A DNA stretch of 64,000 nt from positions 248,001-312,000 of the forward strand of contig NZ_CP068046.1 in the NCBI RefSeq assembly GCF_016698665.1, in the 5' to 3' direction. A program made the position numbers and the translations under genes. Source of the stretch: Devosia rhizoryzae (GTDB taxonomy: Bacteria > Pseudomonadota > Alphaproteobacteria > Rhizobiales > Devosiaceae). Shown here one piece after another: positions 1-9,496 of the stretch (positions are counted from its first letter, which is position 1; each line of letters opens with the position of its first letter). Under the pieces are notes generated by a model. That model ran no database searches. It worked only from the letters and a program-made list of their open reading frames with translations, and was not told the origin of the DNA.

Positions 1-1
1 C

Positions 2-232
2 GATGCCGAGGGAATGGAAATCCACGAGCTCGATCGGGTCAAGGCCGAGGCTATCCGCGTTGCGGGAGAGATGATCCGCGACCAGGGTTTCAAGCTTTGG
101 CAGACGGGGCGCTACGACATGTATGTGGTGGACGAGCACAACCGGACGCAGCTCAAGCTATCGTTCGAGGCCGAGGACCTCACTGGAGAGCTCAGCGGCG
201 AACCGGACACGGGGCTGAAGGGCACGGGCTGA
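2..232 (+). CDS. DUF6894 family protein, 5' truncated by window edge
   Basis: The reading frame is open from base 2, before the first internal ATG at 14, so the N-terminus lies outside the window. The visible part reads DAEGMEIHELDRVKAEAIR, then a GEMIRD helix and a WQTGRYDMYVVDE strand. This is the usual C-terminal pattern of DUF6894, a family of roughly 75-85 residue proteins of unknown function that is common in Rhizobiales. A second member lies at 37642-37878. The gene is convergent with the chemotaxis operon, only 6 bases from its last stop. No function can be assigned. Confidence 0.75.
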   Translation, partial: DAEGMEIHELDRVKAEAIRVAGEMIRDQGFKLWQTGRYDMYVVDEHNRTQLKLSFEAEDLTGELSGEPDTGLKGTG

Positions 233-238
233 CTTCCC

Positions 239-1945
239 CTAGAGCATGAAATCGGAGAGGTCATCCTCCGGTTGACCGCCGTTTTCGTTTGCGGGGGCGG
301 CGGCGATGACCTGACCGAATAGGCGGGCATGGACTTGGCGCTCGGACTCCATCGTATAGGTCTTGCGCAAGGTTTCGAGCAGGGCGTCAAGGCTTGGCGA
401 AAGCTCGGTGGGGAGCGGCGCATCGGTGAGGCTGGCGATGGCGAACGTGATGTCGTCGAGCGTCTCGGCGAGGGCGGCCTGGCCGGACAGACCCCGGGCG
501 GCGGTCTGGAGCAGGGTGATGACCTTCGGGCCATCGGTGTTGAGCTTGCCCAGCGCTGCAGCAATGGTTTGATCGAGTTTGCCGAGAATTTCTAGCGCCA
601 GATTGGCCTGATCCTCCAGTGCGCCGACGGCTGAGTTGTCGCCGGCCGAGGCGAAGGCGCCGGCCAGGGCTGCCGATTGATCGAGCTGGCGCATGGCGGC
701 TTCCGCGGCGACCACGGTCTGGGTGGTCAATTCGCGCAGCTGCTGGGCGATGACGGTGAGCGAGGCGCCACGTGGGCCGAGCTGGGCGCAGCGGACGGCA
801 GCGTTAAGGCTCACAAGGCGCATGTTGTATTCGATTTCCTGCACCGCCTCGACGTGTTCGAGGAGAATGCGGACCGTGCCTTCGACGGCGCTGGCGACGG
901 TTTCGAGCTTGCCGCGCTCGGCTTCGAAATCCTTGAGGATGGTGACGGCGGCGCGCAGCTGGGCATTGAGGCTGGCGATGGCGGAGGTCTTGACCCCATC
1001 CTTGCCGTGGAAGTCCCGGCTTCGGGACATGATGGTGCCGGCGTCGGCGGCGAGCTCGCCGAGCGCCTCATCGGCGAGAGCGACGTCGTGGAGGAAGCTC
1101 GTGGCGGTTTCGCTGAGCTGGCTTTGTTCGAGCGTTACCAGGGCAGCGATTGCAGCGGGGAGGTCGTCGCCCTCATAGGTGCCGGTGGCAAGATCGGCGA
1201 GGCGGGCGAGGCCGGTTTCGACATGTTCGAGGCGCTGGCGGGTCGCGTCGCCGACCTGGAGGGCCATGACGGCATTGCCGATGCGGCCAACAATCTGGCG
1301 GGAGATGCGGCCGGTTTCGGCGCTGCTGTCGACGGCGGAGCTGCGTTGCTGGGCGATGGCGCCGATAGTGTCGGCGAGGCTTTGCGCGAGGCCGGTGAGG
1401 GTATGCGCGTGGGCGGCTTCGAAGCGGGCGCGCTGGGCGGCGGCGCGGTCGACTTCGGTGGTCAGCTGGCGATAGACCTGGGCAAAGTCCTGGATGGTGC
1501 GGCTGGCACTATCGGAGAGCGTCGCGATATCAGTGGTGAAGACGGCAAAGTCTTCGTTGTCGCCGACAATGCCGGCTGCGGTGACGCGGGCATTGACCGA
1601 GACGATGCCCATCATCTTGACGGTACGGCGGAGGTCCGAGATCGGCGAGTTGGCGGCGGCGACGACTTCGGTGAGCTTTTGAAGATCGGCTTTTTCCTGC
1701 GCGAAGGTGTCCGAAAGCGTTGCGGCGCGGGTGGCGACGGCGTGGAGGTGTTCGACGGCTTCTTCCACTTCTGCGCCTTGGAGGGCGGTGGGGAGCGCGT
1801 CGAAAAGCTTGCTCAGGGTGTTGAGCATGGCAGCGCCTTCGGTGAGGCGGGCGCCAACGGAGACAAAGGCGTGCTCGATGGCTTCGCGCGGGCGGGCGAG
1901 GTCCTCGAGCAGACGATGAATGCGGGCGGGGTCGATTTCGGTCAT
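239..1945 (-). CDS. Soluble MCP-like chemotaxis protein with CheZ-like motif
   Basis: 568 residues, almost entirely helical and Ala/Leu/Glu-rich, with no transmembrane segment or signal peptide. Two stretches resemble weakened copies of the MCP signalling hairpin: about 110-145 ([14 protein letters not shown]) and about 375-410 ([14 protein letters not shown]). Between them, residues 229-242 read [14 protein letters not shown], where D233 and Q237 give the DxxxQ spacing of the catalytic motif in CheZ-type CheY-P phosphatases. The protein ends in DDLSDFML, like the acidic-hydrophobic CheY-binding tail of CheZ. It is the last gene of the che operon and starts inside the cheB stop (4-base ATGA overlap). 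Family membership is uncertain: it could be a CheY-P phosphatase analogue or a cytoplasmic receptor-like scaffold. The motif is seen directly; the function is inferred. Confidence 0.8.
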   Translation of the reverse strand: MTEIDPARIHRLLEDLARPREAIEHAFVSVGARLTEGAAMLNTLSKLFDALPTALQGAEVEEAVEHLHAVATRAATLSDTFAQEKADLQKLTEVVAAANSPISDLRRTVKMMGIVSVNARVTAAGIVGDNEDFAVFTTDIATLSDSASRTIQDFAQVYRQLTTEVDRAAAQRARFEAAHAHTLTGLAQSLADTIGAIAQQRSSAVDSSAETGRISRQIVGRIGNAVMALQVGDATRQRLEHVETGLARLADLATGTYEGDDLPAAIAALVTLEQSQLSETATSFLHDVALADEALGELAADAGTIMSRSRDFHGKDGVKTSAIASLNAQLRAAVTILKDFEAERGKLETVASAVEGTVRILLEHVEAVQEIEYNMRLVSLNAAVRCAQLGPRGASLTVIAQQLRELTTQTVVAAEAAMRQLDQSAALAGAFASAGDNSAVGALEDQANLALEILGKLDQTIAAALGKLNTDGPKVITLLQTAARGLSGQAALAETLDDITFAIASLTDAPLPTELSPSLDALLETLRKTYTMESERQVHARLFGQVIAAAPANENGGQPEDDLSDFML

Positions 1946-3078
1946 GCCGTGGCTCCCAGGGCGGCGCGGCGGCCGAAGGTGGTGATTTCGGCCGCCATCT
2001 TGCTCAGTGGCAGGGTGCGAGCGGCAGCGCCGCGGGCGATGGCTTCCTTGGGCATGCCGAAGACGACGCAGGAGGCTTCGTCCTGAGCGAGCGTGGGGCT
2101 GCCCATCTGGCGCATCTCGAGGAGGCCACGGGCGCCGTCATCGCCCATGCCAGTAAGTATCATTCCAAGCGCATTGGCGCCGGCGGCCTGCGCGGTGGAG
2201 CGGAAAAGAACGTCGACCGATGGGCGGTGGCGCGAAACATGCGGGCCGTCGGCGATCTTTACGGTGTAGCGCGAGCCGTTGCGAACGAGGAGCATGTGGA
2301 AGTTGCCGGGGGCGAGCAGCACCTGGCCGGGTTGAACGAGATCACCGTCTTCGGCTTCCTTGACCCGGACGGCACAGGTGTTGTCGAGGCGGCGGGCGAA
2401 GGCGGAAGTGAACTTTTCCGGCATGTGCTGGACGATGAGAATAGGTGGGCTGTTGGCGGGAAGGGCTTCGAGCACTTCGCGCAGGGCTTCGGTGCCGCCG
2501 GTCGAGGCGCCGATGGCGACGATCGGTTCGGTCACCGGCATGCGGGCGATAAGGCTCTGGCGGCGGTGCTCGGAGAGAGGCGGCAGGATTTCGTCGGCGC
2601 TGAGCTTGGCTTCGACCTTGAGATCCGGGGTCGGGGTCGGCGCCTCACGCTTGACGCCGCGCATCCTCGCGTGGGCGGCGCCCTTGGCGGCATCGCAGAT
2701 GCGCATGCGCGAATCCTGGAGGCGCTGGGCGGTATCGATGCGCGGCTTGGCGACGACGTCGACGGCGCCGGCTTCGAGCGCCTGCATGACGGTGTCGGAG
2801 CCTTCCTGGGCGAGGCTGGAGCAGATCACGACCGGGATGGGTCGCTGTGACATGATCTTCTTGAGGAAGGTGATGCCGTCCATGCGGGGCAGTTCGATAT
2901 CGAGAAACATGACATCGGGCACTTCCTGGCGGATGCGCTCGACGGCGATATAGGGATCGGCGGCGGTGCCCATGACTTCGAGGTCCGGGTCCGAGCCGAT
3001 GATGTCGCTGAGCGTGGTGCGCACGGAGGCGCTGTCGTCGACGATAAGGACGCGGATCTTTTTGGCTGAACTGGTCAT
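1942..3078 (-). CDS. cheB: CheB, receptor glutamate methylesterase/deamidase response regulator
   Basis: Removes methyl groups from receptor glutamates during adaptation. The N-terminal receiver (about 7-125) has the acidic pair D14/D15, phospho-acceptor D60 in [11 protein letters not shown], and the KP lysine near 111. A charged linker (about 130-180) leads to the methylesterase domain (about 184-370), with the serine in GASTGG (S192), the histidine in VQHMP (H218) and the aspartate in GMGDDG (about D314), which matches the family triad. At 378 residues it is a normal length. It begins 7 bases after cheR and overlaps the downstream MCP-like gene by 4 bases. Confidence 0.96.
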   Translation of the reverse strand: MTSSAKKIRVLIVDDSASVRTTLSDIIGSDPDLEVMGTAADPYIAVERIRQEVPDVMFLDIELPRMDGITFLKKIMSQRPIPVVICSSLAQEGSDTVMQALEAGAVDVVAKPRIDTAQRLQDSRMRICDAAKGAAHARMRGVKREAPTPTPDLKVEAKLSADEILPPLSEHRRQSLIARMPVTEPIVAIGASTGGTEALREVLEALPANSPPILIVQHMPEKFTSAFARRLDNTCAVRVKEAEDGDLVQPGQVLLAPGNFHMLLVRNGSRYTVKIADGPHVSRHRPSVDVLFRSTAQAAGANALGMILTGMGDDGARGLLEMRQMGSPTLAQDEASCVVFGMPKEAIARGAAARTLPLSKMAAEITTFGRRAALGATA

Positions 3079-3085
3079 GGCGAGC

Positions 3086-3952
3086 TCAAATCTTCTGGAA
3101 CACGGCCGGCGCGATCTGCCGCATGCTGATCGACGTGCCGATCATGGACTCCGAATGACCAAGAAGAAGATAACCGCCGGGCCTTAAATGTCCGACGAGG
3201 CGGGTGATGACCTTGGCCTGATCGACCTTGTCGAAATAGATCAGCACATTGCGCAGGAAGATGATGTCGACGTCGCGGTCGATGCCGTAGTTCTCGGCCA
3301 TGAGGTTGAGGCGCTGGAACTGCACGAGACGGCGGAGTTCCGGTACGATGCGCACTTCCGGGCGGGCCCCCTGGCGGCGCGCGAACATCAGATAGCGCGA
3401 CTGCATGCCGGGTGGGACCGGGGCAATGAGCTCGGCGGGGTAAACGCCGGTGCGGCCCTGTTCGAGCACATCGGTGGAAATGTCGGTGCCAAGGACGGCA
3501 AAGCGGAAGTCGTGGCGCTGGGCAGCCTGGTCGGCAAGGACCATGGCGGTTGTGTAGGCCTCGGCGCCGGTGGAACTGGCAGCGCTCCAGACCTTGATCA
3601 GCGGATTGCGCTCTCGTTTTGAGATCAGCTCGGGCAGCAGCAGCTTTTCGATAATTTCGAAATGCTCGGGCTCGCGGAAGAAGTCGGTCTTGTTGGTGGT
3701 GACGGCGTTGATCAGGAAAGGCAGTTCGCTGTCGAGCCCGCCCTTGCGGAAGAGGTAGTCGCCGTAAGCGCCGAGATTTGCGAGCTTGAGCGTGCGGACG
3801 CGCTTCCGCAGGCGACCCTCGACCATCAGCCGCTTGGCCGGGGGCAGGCGAATGCCGACTTCGCTGCCGATCAGCGCCGAGATGCGGTTGAAATCGGTGA
3901 GGCTCAGGTGATCGTCGTCGGTGTCGGTCAGGGTGCGGGCGAGGGCGGTCAC
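3086..3952 (-). CDS. cheR: CheR, chemotaxis protein methyltransferase
   Basis: S-adenosylmethionine-dependent methyltransferase that methylates receptor glutamates, opposing CheB. At 288 residues it has the small helical N-terminal domain (about 15-90) followed by the SAM-binding Rossmann domain. Visible landmarks are [18 protein letters not shown], the GTDIST motif after beta-4 and [10 protein letters not shown]. The start is GTG at 3952, supported by a GGAG about 8 bases upstream. It lies 12 bases after cheW and 7 before cheB in the same operon. I see no C-terminal receptor-tethering motif or TPR extension. Confidence 0.96.
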   Translation of the reverse strand: MTALARTLTDTDDDHLSLTDFNRISALIGSEVGIRLPPAKRLMVEGRLRKRVRTLKLANLGAYGDYLFRKGGLDSELPFLINAVTTNKTDFFREPEHFEIIEKLLLPELISKRERNPLIKVWSAASSTGAEAYTTAMVLADQAAQRHDFRFAVLGTDISTDVLEQGRTGVYPAELIAPVPPGMQSRYLMFARRQGARPEVRIVPELRRLVQFQRLNLMAENYGIDRDVDIIFLRNVLIYFDKVDQAKVITRLVGHLRPGGYLLLGHSESMIGTSISMRQIAPAVFQKI

Positions 3953-3964
3953 GGCAAACTCCGG

Positions 3965-4423
3965 TCAGGCGGCGGCGAGGTCGGGCATGTCGCCCAGGAG
4001 ACGATCGAGGTCGAGAACGGTGACGAAGGCCCCGTTGCGGCGGCCGATGCCCAGCATGCAGTGGTTGCTCCAGTTAGCGCTTACGGCAGGAGGCGGGTCG
4101 AGCACGTCGCTGTCGAGCACGGTGACCTCGTAGACGCGGTCGGCACGGAGGCCGAGGGTCACGGGATCGACGGGGCCATTGACGGTCAAGACGACGATGC
4201 GGGTGTTTTCTGTGTCCGCTGCATCGGGGAGGCCGAGAGTCTGGCGCAGATCTAGGACCGGAACGCCCTGGCCGCGGACGTCGATCATGCCCAGGAGGTT
4301 GCTCGGCGCGCGGGGCAGGCGAGCGATCGGTTGCATGTCGAGGATTTCCTGGACCTTGCTGACCGGGGCAGCAAAGAGCTCACCGGCGACGCCGAGGGTC
4401 ACGTATTGGGAGTGTTCGGGCAT
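3965..4423 (-). CDS. cheW: CheW, second chemotaxis coupling protein of the operon
   Basis: Adaptor linking receptors to CheA. The product is 152 residues when started at the ATG at 4423, which has an AGGGAA ribosome site; an upstream in-frame codon at 4480 adds 19 unlikely residues and runs into a palindrome. The CheW fold is clear: QYVTLGVAGELFAAPVSKVQEIL, then GMIDVRGQGVPVLDLRQTLGLP and VYEVTVLDSDVLDPP, ending in RRNGAFVTVLDLDRLLG. It differs substantially from the other CheW at 6661-7155, so the two may serve different receptors. It follows mcp after a 156-base gap that holds a long palindrome. Confidence 0.94.
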   Translation of the reverse strand: MPEHSQYVTLGVAGELFAAPVSKVQEILDMQPIARLPRAPSNLLGMIDVRGQGVPVLDLRQTLGLPDAADTENTRIVVLTVNGPVDPVTLGLRADRVYEVTVLDSDVLDPPPAVSANWSNHCMLGIGRRNGAFVTVLDLDRLLGDMPDLAAA

Positions 4424-4474
4424 GTTTGTTCCCTGTTGCGCGGGCGTGTGGCTGATTTCAGCCTGCCCACTGCG

Positions 4475-4545
4475 TGTCACCCCGGCGAAGGCCGGGGCCC
4501 ATCTTGAGATCTCAGGATGGGCCCCGGGTCGAGCCCGGGGTGACA
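4475..4545. repeat. Type A intergenic palindrome, copy 1
   Basis: A 71-base element opens with TGTCACCCCGGCGAAGGCC and closes with CCCGGGGTGACA, with the symmetric GAGATCTC at its centre. It can fold into one long hairpin on either strand. A second copy, closely matching in sequence and length, lies at 38886-38956, so this is a dispersed family, comparable to the REP-like elements common in alphaproteobacteria. It lies inside the che operon between mcp and the second cheW, where it could attenuate transcription or protect mRNA ends. Confidence 0.85.
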
Positions 4546-4579
4546 GCAGGTGGGTGGAAAGGCTTTGATGGTCAGGCCC

Positions 4580-6664
4580 TTAGGCCGAGCGGCGGGTGAA
4601 CTCGCTGTCGAGGTCGTCGCCGTCGCCGCCCAGATCGAGGTCGAAGCCGCCGCCGGTTGCCATCTTTGGCTTGCTGCTCTTGCGGGGGGCCATGTGCGGG
4701 GCCTGGGCGAAGATGGCGCGCTTGAGATCATTGGCGGGCTTGTCGACGATGGCTGCGACCGTGGATGGTGCCGAGGCATCGGTGCGGAAGTAGCTGATGG
4801 CGGACTGCAGCTGTTCGGCCTGGCTCGCGAGCTCTTCGGAGGTCGCCGACATTTCCTCGGCGGCCGAGGTGTTCTGCTGGGTGACCTTGTCGAGCTGCTG
4901 GATGGCGGTGTTGATCTGCGCGGCGCCGGCATTCTGCTCCCGCGAGCCGGCGGAGATTTCTTCCACCAGTTCGGCCGTGCGCTGGATGTCGGGCACGAGC
5001 TTGGAGAGCATTTCGCCCGCAGACTGGGCAGCCTTGACCGTGGTGCCGGAGAGCGTCGAGATTTCGGCGGCGGCAGCCTGCGACCGCTCGGCGAGTTTGC
5101 GCACTTCGGAAGCGACGACCGCAAAGCCGCGGCCATGTTCGCCGGCACGAGCGGCTTCCACCGCAGCGTTGAGAGCGAGGAGGTCGGTCTGGCGGGCGAT
5201 TTCCTGCACGACCATGATCTTTTCGGCAATGGTCTGCATGGCCGTGACGGCGTTGGTCACCGCTTCGCCGGAGGCGATCGCATCGGCAGCGGACTGGCGA
5301 GCGATCTTTTCGGTCTGCGACGCATTGTCGGCCGACTGCTTGATGGTGGCGGCCATTTCTTCCATCGAGGCGGAAGCCTCTTCAGTGGAGGACGCCTGTT
5401 CGGTTGCGCCCTGGGAAAGCTGTTCGGCGGTGGCCGACATTTCCTGCGAGCCAGCCGCGACGTTGCGGGTAGCGGCGGTCACTTCGCTCACCACTTCGCG
5501 CAGCTTGGTGGTCATGGCGTTGAGCGCCTTGATGAGGTCGGTGACTTCATCGTCGCCCTTGACCGAAGCGGTGGCAGAAAGATTGCCGTCTGCCACTTCG
5601 TTGGCGAGGCGCACGGCGCTCGACATGGCACGGGAGATCGAGACGACGATCCAGGTGGCGGCGATGGCAGCGATGACGGCGGAGCCGACCAGAAGCGCAA
5701 TCAGCAGCATCATGGACTGGCTATAGAGGGCGTCGGCCTCGATGTCGGCTTCCTGCAGCAGCTCCTTGTTGCGCTCGACCATGGAGTCGAGCAGATCGTC
5801 GGCAGCGGTGCGGATGGTGGCGGCTTCATCGGCCAGCACATTGGCGTTGTAGTCGGACTTGGTCAGCGCGACATCGACGGCCTTGTTCATGGCAAGGACG
5901 AGGTTTTCGTAAGCGGACCTCGCATCGTTGAAGAGCGCCATTTCGCCCATGGGCATGGCGCGCTGCAGCACGGGGAGGGCTTCGTTGATGCTAGCAAGAC
6001 CGGTGACATAGTCGGCGTGCCACTTGTCCTGGAGTTCGGGATCATTGGCGGCGAGCAGGATGTTGCGCTGCTGGCGGAAGATGTCGGTCATGGTGAGGAA
6101 GCTGTCGGTCGCCATCTGGTAGGCGAGGAACGCTCCCGGTTCACCAGCAGTGGCGCGGGCGGCGAGGGCGGTCTTGAGCGCGCCCATGGTTTCTTCGACC
6201 TGGCCCAGGGCATCGCTGCCTTCCGAGCGGGAAATGGCCAGCGAAACGGTATCGCTGTTCTGGACGGTCAGCGCCTCGATCTGCGGAATCATGGCGCTAT
6301 ACTGATCGAACTTGAGCTGAAAATCGGCGAATTGCTGGCGCACGGTCGGATCGGCGATATTGCCATCGAGCTGGTCGACGGAAGCGGCAATGGTCGAAAG
6401 CCTGCTGTCGATGATCGCCTTCTGCTCGTTCATGACCTCGACGTCGTTGGTGATGATCATGGCGCGGAGGCGCGAACCGACGCTTTCGAGCGAGGTCTGC
6501 ACATCGGACATGGCGATAGTATTGGCAGCGCGCACATCGACGATGGTGCCCAGCGAGTCATTGAGCTTGCCCAGGCTCTGGATGGCCAGGAACATGCTGG
6601 CGCCGGAAAGCGCGACGACAACGGTGAACACCGTCGCCAATTTTGCCTTGATAGTCAGTCTCAC
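4580..6664 (-). CDS. Methyl-accepting chemotaxis protein, membrane-bound receptor
   Basis: 694 residues with receptor topology: TM1 about 8-28, a helical periplasmic sensor domain (about 30-315), TM2 about 318-343, a HAMP linker (about 344-396), then a long cytoplasmic coiled coil. The hairpin tip is canonical: [20 protein letters not shown] followed by [20 protein letters not shown] (about 488-527). Gln/Glu-rich flanks such as [13 protein letters not shown] are probable methylation sites for the CheR/CheB encoded nearby. The C-terminus is a low-complexity Gly/Asp tail without a CheR pentapeptide. The ligand is unknown. The start overlaps the preceding cheW stop by 4 bases, so expression is coupled. 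Confidence 0.96.
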   Translation of the reverse strand: MRLTIKAKLATVFTVVVALSGASMFLAIQSLGKLNDSLGTIVDVRAANTIAMSDVQTSLESVGSRLRAMIITNDVEVMNEQKAIIDSRLSTIAASVDQLDGNIADPTVRQQFADFQLKFDQYSAMIPQIEALTVQNSDTVSLAISRSEGSDALGQVEETMGALKTALAARATAGEPGAFLAYQMATDSFLTMTDIFRQQRNILLAANDPELQDKWHADYVTGLASINEALPVLQRAMPMGEMALFNDARSAYENLVLAMNKAVDVALTKSDYNANVLADEAATIRTAADDLLDSMVERNKELLQEADIEADALYSQSMMLLIALLVGSAVIAAIAATWIVVSISRAMSSAVRLANEVADGNLSATASVKGDDEVTDLIKALNAMTTKLREVVSEVTAATRNVAAGSQEMSATAEQLSQGATEQASSTEEASASMEEMAATIKQSADNASQTEKIARQSAADAIASGEAVTNAVTAMQTIAEKIMVVQEIARQTDLLALNAAVEAARAGEHGRGFAVVASEVRKLAERSQAAAAEISTLSGTTVKAAQSAGEMLSKLVPDIQRTAELVEEISAGSREQNAGAAQINTAIQQLDKVTQQNTSAAEEMSATSEELASQAEQLQSAISYFRTDASAPSTVAAIVDKPANDLKRAIFAQAPHMAPRKSSKPKMATGGGFDLDLGGDGDDLDSEFTRRSA

Positions 6665-7155
6665 GATGCAGACCTTTCTTCTGATGCTGCTGCGGGCGCG
6701 CTTCTGCCGCCTTGTGTTTCAAAAATTCGCCCCAGATCGGGGATGATGATGAAGCCGCCATTGCGCTTGCCGATGCCGCGAACGAATTCGGGGCGCCAGC
6801 GCATGCCGACCTTGGGGGCTTCCTCGATGGAGTCGGCCTCGATGTCGGTGACGTCATGGACCTTGTCGGCGAGGATGCCGGCGATCATGGGCTCGCCGTC
6901 GAGGTCGAATTCCATGACGACGATGCGGGTGTCCTGATCGGGCTCAGGCTGCGCCATGCCGAACATGACGCGCAGATCCGCGAGCGGCACGACGCGGCCG
7001 CGGACATTGATGAGGCCGCTGACGAAGGGCGAAGCGTGCGGCACTTCGGTGACCGGCACGAGATCGAGGATTTCGCGGACTTTTGAGGCTTCGACGGCGA
7101 AGAGTTCGTCTTCGAGGCGGATGGTCAGCGCCGTTATGGGCGTGGCGGCGGTCAT
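6661..7155 (-). CDS. cheW: CheW, first chemotaxis coupling protein of the operon
   Basis: A 164-residue receptor-CheA adaptor. It shows the CheW SH3-like fold: [39 protein letters not shown] and [20 protein letters not shown], then [18 protein letters not shown] short Ala/Ser/Glu tail (about 148-164) follows the domain. It is sandwiched between cheA and mcp with 4-base overlaps on both sides (7152-7155 and 6661-6664), which suggests translational coupling and a fixed kinase:adaptor:receptor ratio. It is the better candidate for the partner of the adjacent mcp. Confidence 0.95.
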   Translation of the reverse strand: MTAATPITALTIRLEDELFAVEASKVREILDLVPVTEVPHASPFVSGLINVRGRVVPLADLRVMFGMAQPEPDQDTRIVVMEFDLDGEPMIAGILADKVHDVTDIEADSIEEAPKVGMRWRPEFVRGIGKRNGGFIIIPDLGRIFETQGGRSAPAAASEERSAS

Positions 7156-9119
7156 GCGGCTTTCCCTTCGATGGTGCGATCGACATAGGACTGGCCGGAA
7201 GCGACCAGATGCGCCGTATCGAGAATGAGGGCGACGGTGCCATCGCCGAGGATGGTTGCGCCGGAGAAGGATTTGATGCCGGAGTGAAGTTTGGAGAGCT
7301 GCTTGATGACGGTCTGGTTGTTGCCGATGATCTGATCGACCACGAGACCGATGCGGCCTTCGCCGGAAGAGACGATGACCACCTTCTGGTGCAGTTCGGC
7401 CGGGCCGGGCGTGGCGAAAACTTCACGCAGGCGAAGATAGGGGACGAGGCTGCCGCGAATATCGAGGAAGTTGCGGCCCCTGGCATGGGCGGCGGCGTTT
7501 TCGGGAAGCTCGACGCATTCTTCGACGGCGGCAAGGGGGATGGTGTATCGGCCCTTGCCGACACGGACGAGCATGCCGTCGATGATGGCAAGGGTCAGCG
7601 GCAGGCGCAGGGTTGCAGTCGTGCCCTGGCCGGGGACGGTCGAGAGTTCGATAGTGCCGCGGAGGCCATCGATGGTGCGCTTGACCACGTCCATGCCGAC
7701 GCCGCGGCCGGAAAGCGAAGTCACTTCCTTGGCGGTAGAAAAACCGGGGGCGAAGATCAGCTGGTAGAGTTCTTGTTCGGTGAGCTTGGTGTCGGCGGTA
7801 ATGAGGCCATTTTCCTCGGCCTTGGCGCGGATGCGGGCGGTGTCGAGGCCGGCGCCGTCATCGGAGACGGAGATCGCGACTTCGGCGCCGGAGTAAACGG
7901 CGGAGAGGCGAACGGTGCCCTTGGCCGATTTGCCTGCAGCGGCGCGACGGTCGGCGCTTTCGAGGCCATGGTCGACGGCATTGCGGATGAGGTGGACCAA
8001 GGGATCGGCAAGGCGCTCGATCATGGTCTTGTCGAGCTCGGTATCTTCGCCGGTGGTGATGAATTCGATGGGCTTGCCGAGTTCGCCGGAGAGGTCATGA
8101 ACCAGGCGCCGGAAGCGGGAGAAGAGTGTGCCGATGGGCACCATGCGGATGCCCATCGTGGTGTCGCGGAGGCCGGAGGAGAGGCGCTCGAGCTCTTCGG
8201 CGATGGTCTTGAGCGCGGTGTCGGAGCTCAGGGCCGCGATCTGGCTGAGGCGGGCCTGGGCGATCACCAGCTCGCCGACGCGGTCCATGAGCTCGTCGAG
8301 GCGTTCGGCGGGGACGCGAAGCGAGGTGGCGGCAGGGCGCTCGACGGCTTCGGGTTTTTCGATGAGCTTAGGGAGTGCGGCGATCAGTTCGGGCGCGGCT
8401 TCGATGACGGGTTCTTCGGCCGCCAATTCGGTCAGCGTCAGTTCCATGTTGTCGCGCAGGAACAGGAAGACGTCGTCGATGGCGGCTGCGGGATCGTCGG
8501 CGACAATGTCGACCTGCCAGCCGATATGGGGGACTTCGGGGTCGAGGGTTTCGAGCACCGGCACCCGGTCGGTGAGCGCGGTGACGGTGCAGGGGCCGAT
8601 CTGCGCCAGCTCTTCGAGCAGCAGCAGGGGATTGGTGCCGTAGACCAGGGCATCAGCAGGAAGGAAGAAGACAAGGCGCCAGGTCTTGGCAGCGGAGGCG
8701 GGCTTTTCGGTCTTTGCCGGGGCTGGCTTTGCGGTGGGAGTGGGTGTGCCGCCGTCGACGACGATGCGCAGGGCCGCAAGGATTTCCGAGCCACCGGCGA
8801 TCTGGGCTTCGGGCGTTTCGATGAGGCGGTGGATGTGGTCCTTTGCGTCGAGGGCAATGCCGATCAGCGCCGTATTGGCCTGGCTCTGGCCCTTGCGGAC
8901 GCGATCAAAGGCGGTTTCGAACTCATGGACGAATTCGGCGACGGCGGTGAAGCCGAACATGGCGCCCGAGCCCTTGATGGTGTGGAGGGCGCGGAAGGTG
9001 GAGTTGATGAGGCTCGAATTGGACGGGTCCTGTTCGAGATCGAGGAGGCCGGCTTCGAGCTGGTCGAGCAGCTCGCGCGCTTCCTGCCGGAAAGTTTCGG
9101 TGGGGTCGGCGATGTTCAT
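7152..9119 (-). CDS. cheA: CheA, chemotaxis sensor histidine kinase
   Basis: 655 residues. The P1 phosphotransfer domain (about 5-105) carries H46 in RALHTIKGSGAMFGF. A P2-like region with VFFLPADALVYGTNPLLLLE (about 148-230) may bind CheY or CheB. P3 dimerisation is about 265-320. The P4 ATPase (about 330-510) has the N box LIRNAVDHGLE (N380), G1 DDGAGLD (420-426) and G2 GRGVGMD (471-477). The P5 CheW-like domain is about 512-640. All kinase motifs are intact. It overlaps cheY upstream and cheW downstream by 4 bases each. It phosphorylates the CheY and CheB encoded in the same operon. Confidence 0.97.
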   Translation of the reverse strand: MNIADPTETFRQEARELLDQLEAGLLDLEQDPSNSSLINSTFRALHTIKGSGAMFGFTAVAEFVHEFETAFDRVRKGQSQANTALIGIALDAKDHIHRLIETPEAQIAGGSEILAALRIVVDGGTPTPTAKPAPAKTEKPASAAKTWRLVFFLPADALVYGTNPLLLLEELAQIGPCTVTALTDRVPVLETLDPEVPHIGWQVDIVADDPAAAIDDVFLFLRDNMELTLTELAAEEPVIEAAPELIAALPKLIEKPEAVERPAATSLRVPAERLDELMDRVGELVIAQARLSQIAALSSDTALKTIAEELERLSSGLRDTTMGIRMVPIGTLFSRFRRLVHDLSGELGKPIEFITTGEDTELDKTMIERLADPLVHLIRNAVDHGLESADRRAAAGKSAKGTVRLSAVYSGAEVAISVSDDGAGLDTARIRAKAEENGLITADTKLTEQELYQLIFAPGFSTAKEVTSLSGRGVGMDVVKRTIDGLRGTIELSTVPGQGTTATLRLPLTLAIIDGMLVRVGKGRYTIPLAAVEECVELPENAAAHARGRNFLDIRGSLVPYLRLREVFATPGPAELHQKVVIVSSGEGRIGLVVDQIIGNNQTVIKQLSKLHSGIKSFSGATILGDGTVALILDTAHLVASGQSYVDRTIEGKAA

Positions 9120-9484
9120 GCGCCGGTGACCTTCTTGATGATGGCGAGGAGCTGGTCCTGCTTGAAGGGCTTTACGATCCAGCCGGTGGCACCCGCTTCC
9201 TTGGCCTGGCGCTTCAGGTCCTCGTCGGATTCGGTGGTGAGGAGGATGATCGGGATGCCCTTGGAGGAGGGGTGCTGGCGGTATTTCCTGATGAACTCGA
9301 TGCCGTTGAGGACGGGCATGTTGAGGTCGGTCAGGACCGCATGGACAGTATTGGCCACGGCCTTGTCATAGCCGTCGGCGCCGTTGACGGCTTCGATGAC
9401 GTCGAGGCCGGCGCCGGTCAGCGTCATGGCGACCATCTGCCGAATGGAGGCGGAGTCATCGATGGTGAGGATGGTCTTGCTCAT
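9116..9484 (-). CDS. cheY: CheY, single-domain chemotaxis response regulator
   Basis: A 122-residue receiver domain with no output domain. It has D9/D10, phospho-acceptor D53 in LTDLNMPVLNG, the switch threonine in ILLTTES (about T83) and the lysine in VKPF (about K105), so it should be phosphorylatable by CheA. It is the second gene of the operon, 12 bases after the STAS gene and overlapping cheA by 4. Whether it acts on a flagellar switch or another output cannot be told, because no flagellar genes lie in this window. Confidence 0.96.
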   Translation of the reverse strand: MSKTILTIDDSASIRQMVAMTLTGAGLDVIEAVNGADGYDKAVANTVHAVLTDLNMPVLNGIEFIRKYRQHPSSKGIPIILLTTESDEDLKRQAKEAGATGWIVKPFKQDQLLAIIKKVTGA

Positions 9485-9496
9485 GCGATAACGTCC

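Noticed and set aside
677..2086. Long plus-strand open frame opposite the MCP-like gene and cheB
   Set aside because: It is the mirror of a GC-rich codon pattern: Gly/Asp/Glu-rich without motifs, while the opposite strand has clear domains.
4550..6937. 795-codon plus-strand open frame opposite the mcp gene
   Set aside because: It consists of Gly/His/Asp-rich low-complexity sequence and crosses a gene boundary on the other strand. The receptor on the minus strand is certain.
7083..9371. 762-codon plus-strand open frame opposite cheW, cheA and cheY
   Set aside because: It spans three overlapping minus-strand genes with intact catalytic motifs and has no ribosome site or domain of its own.
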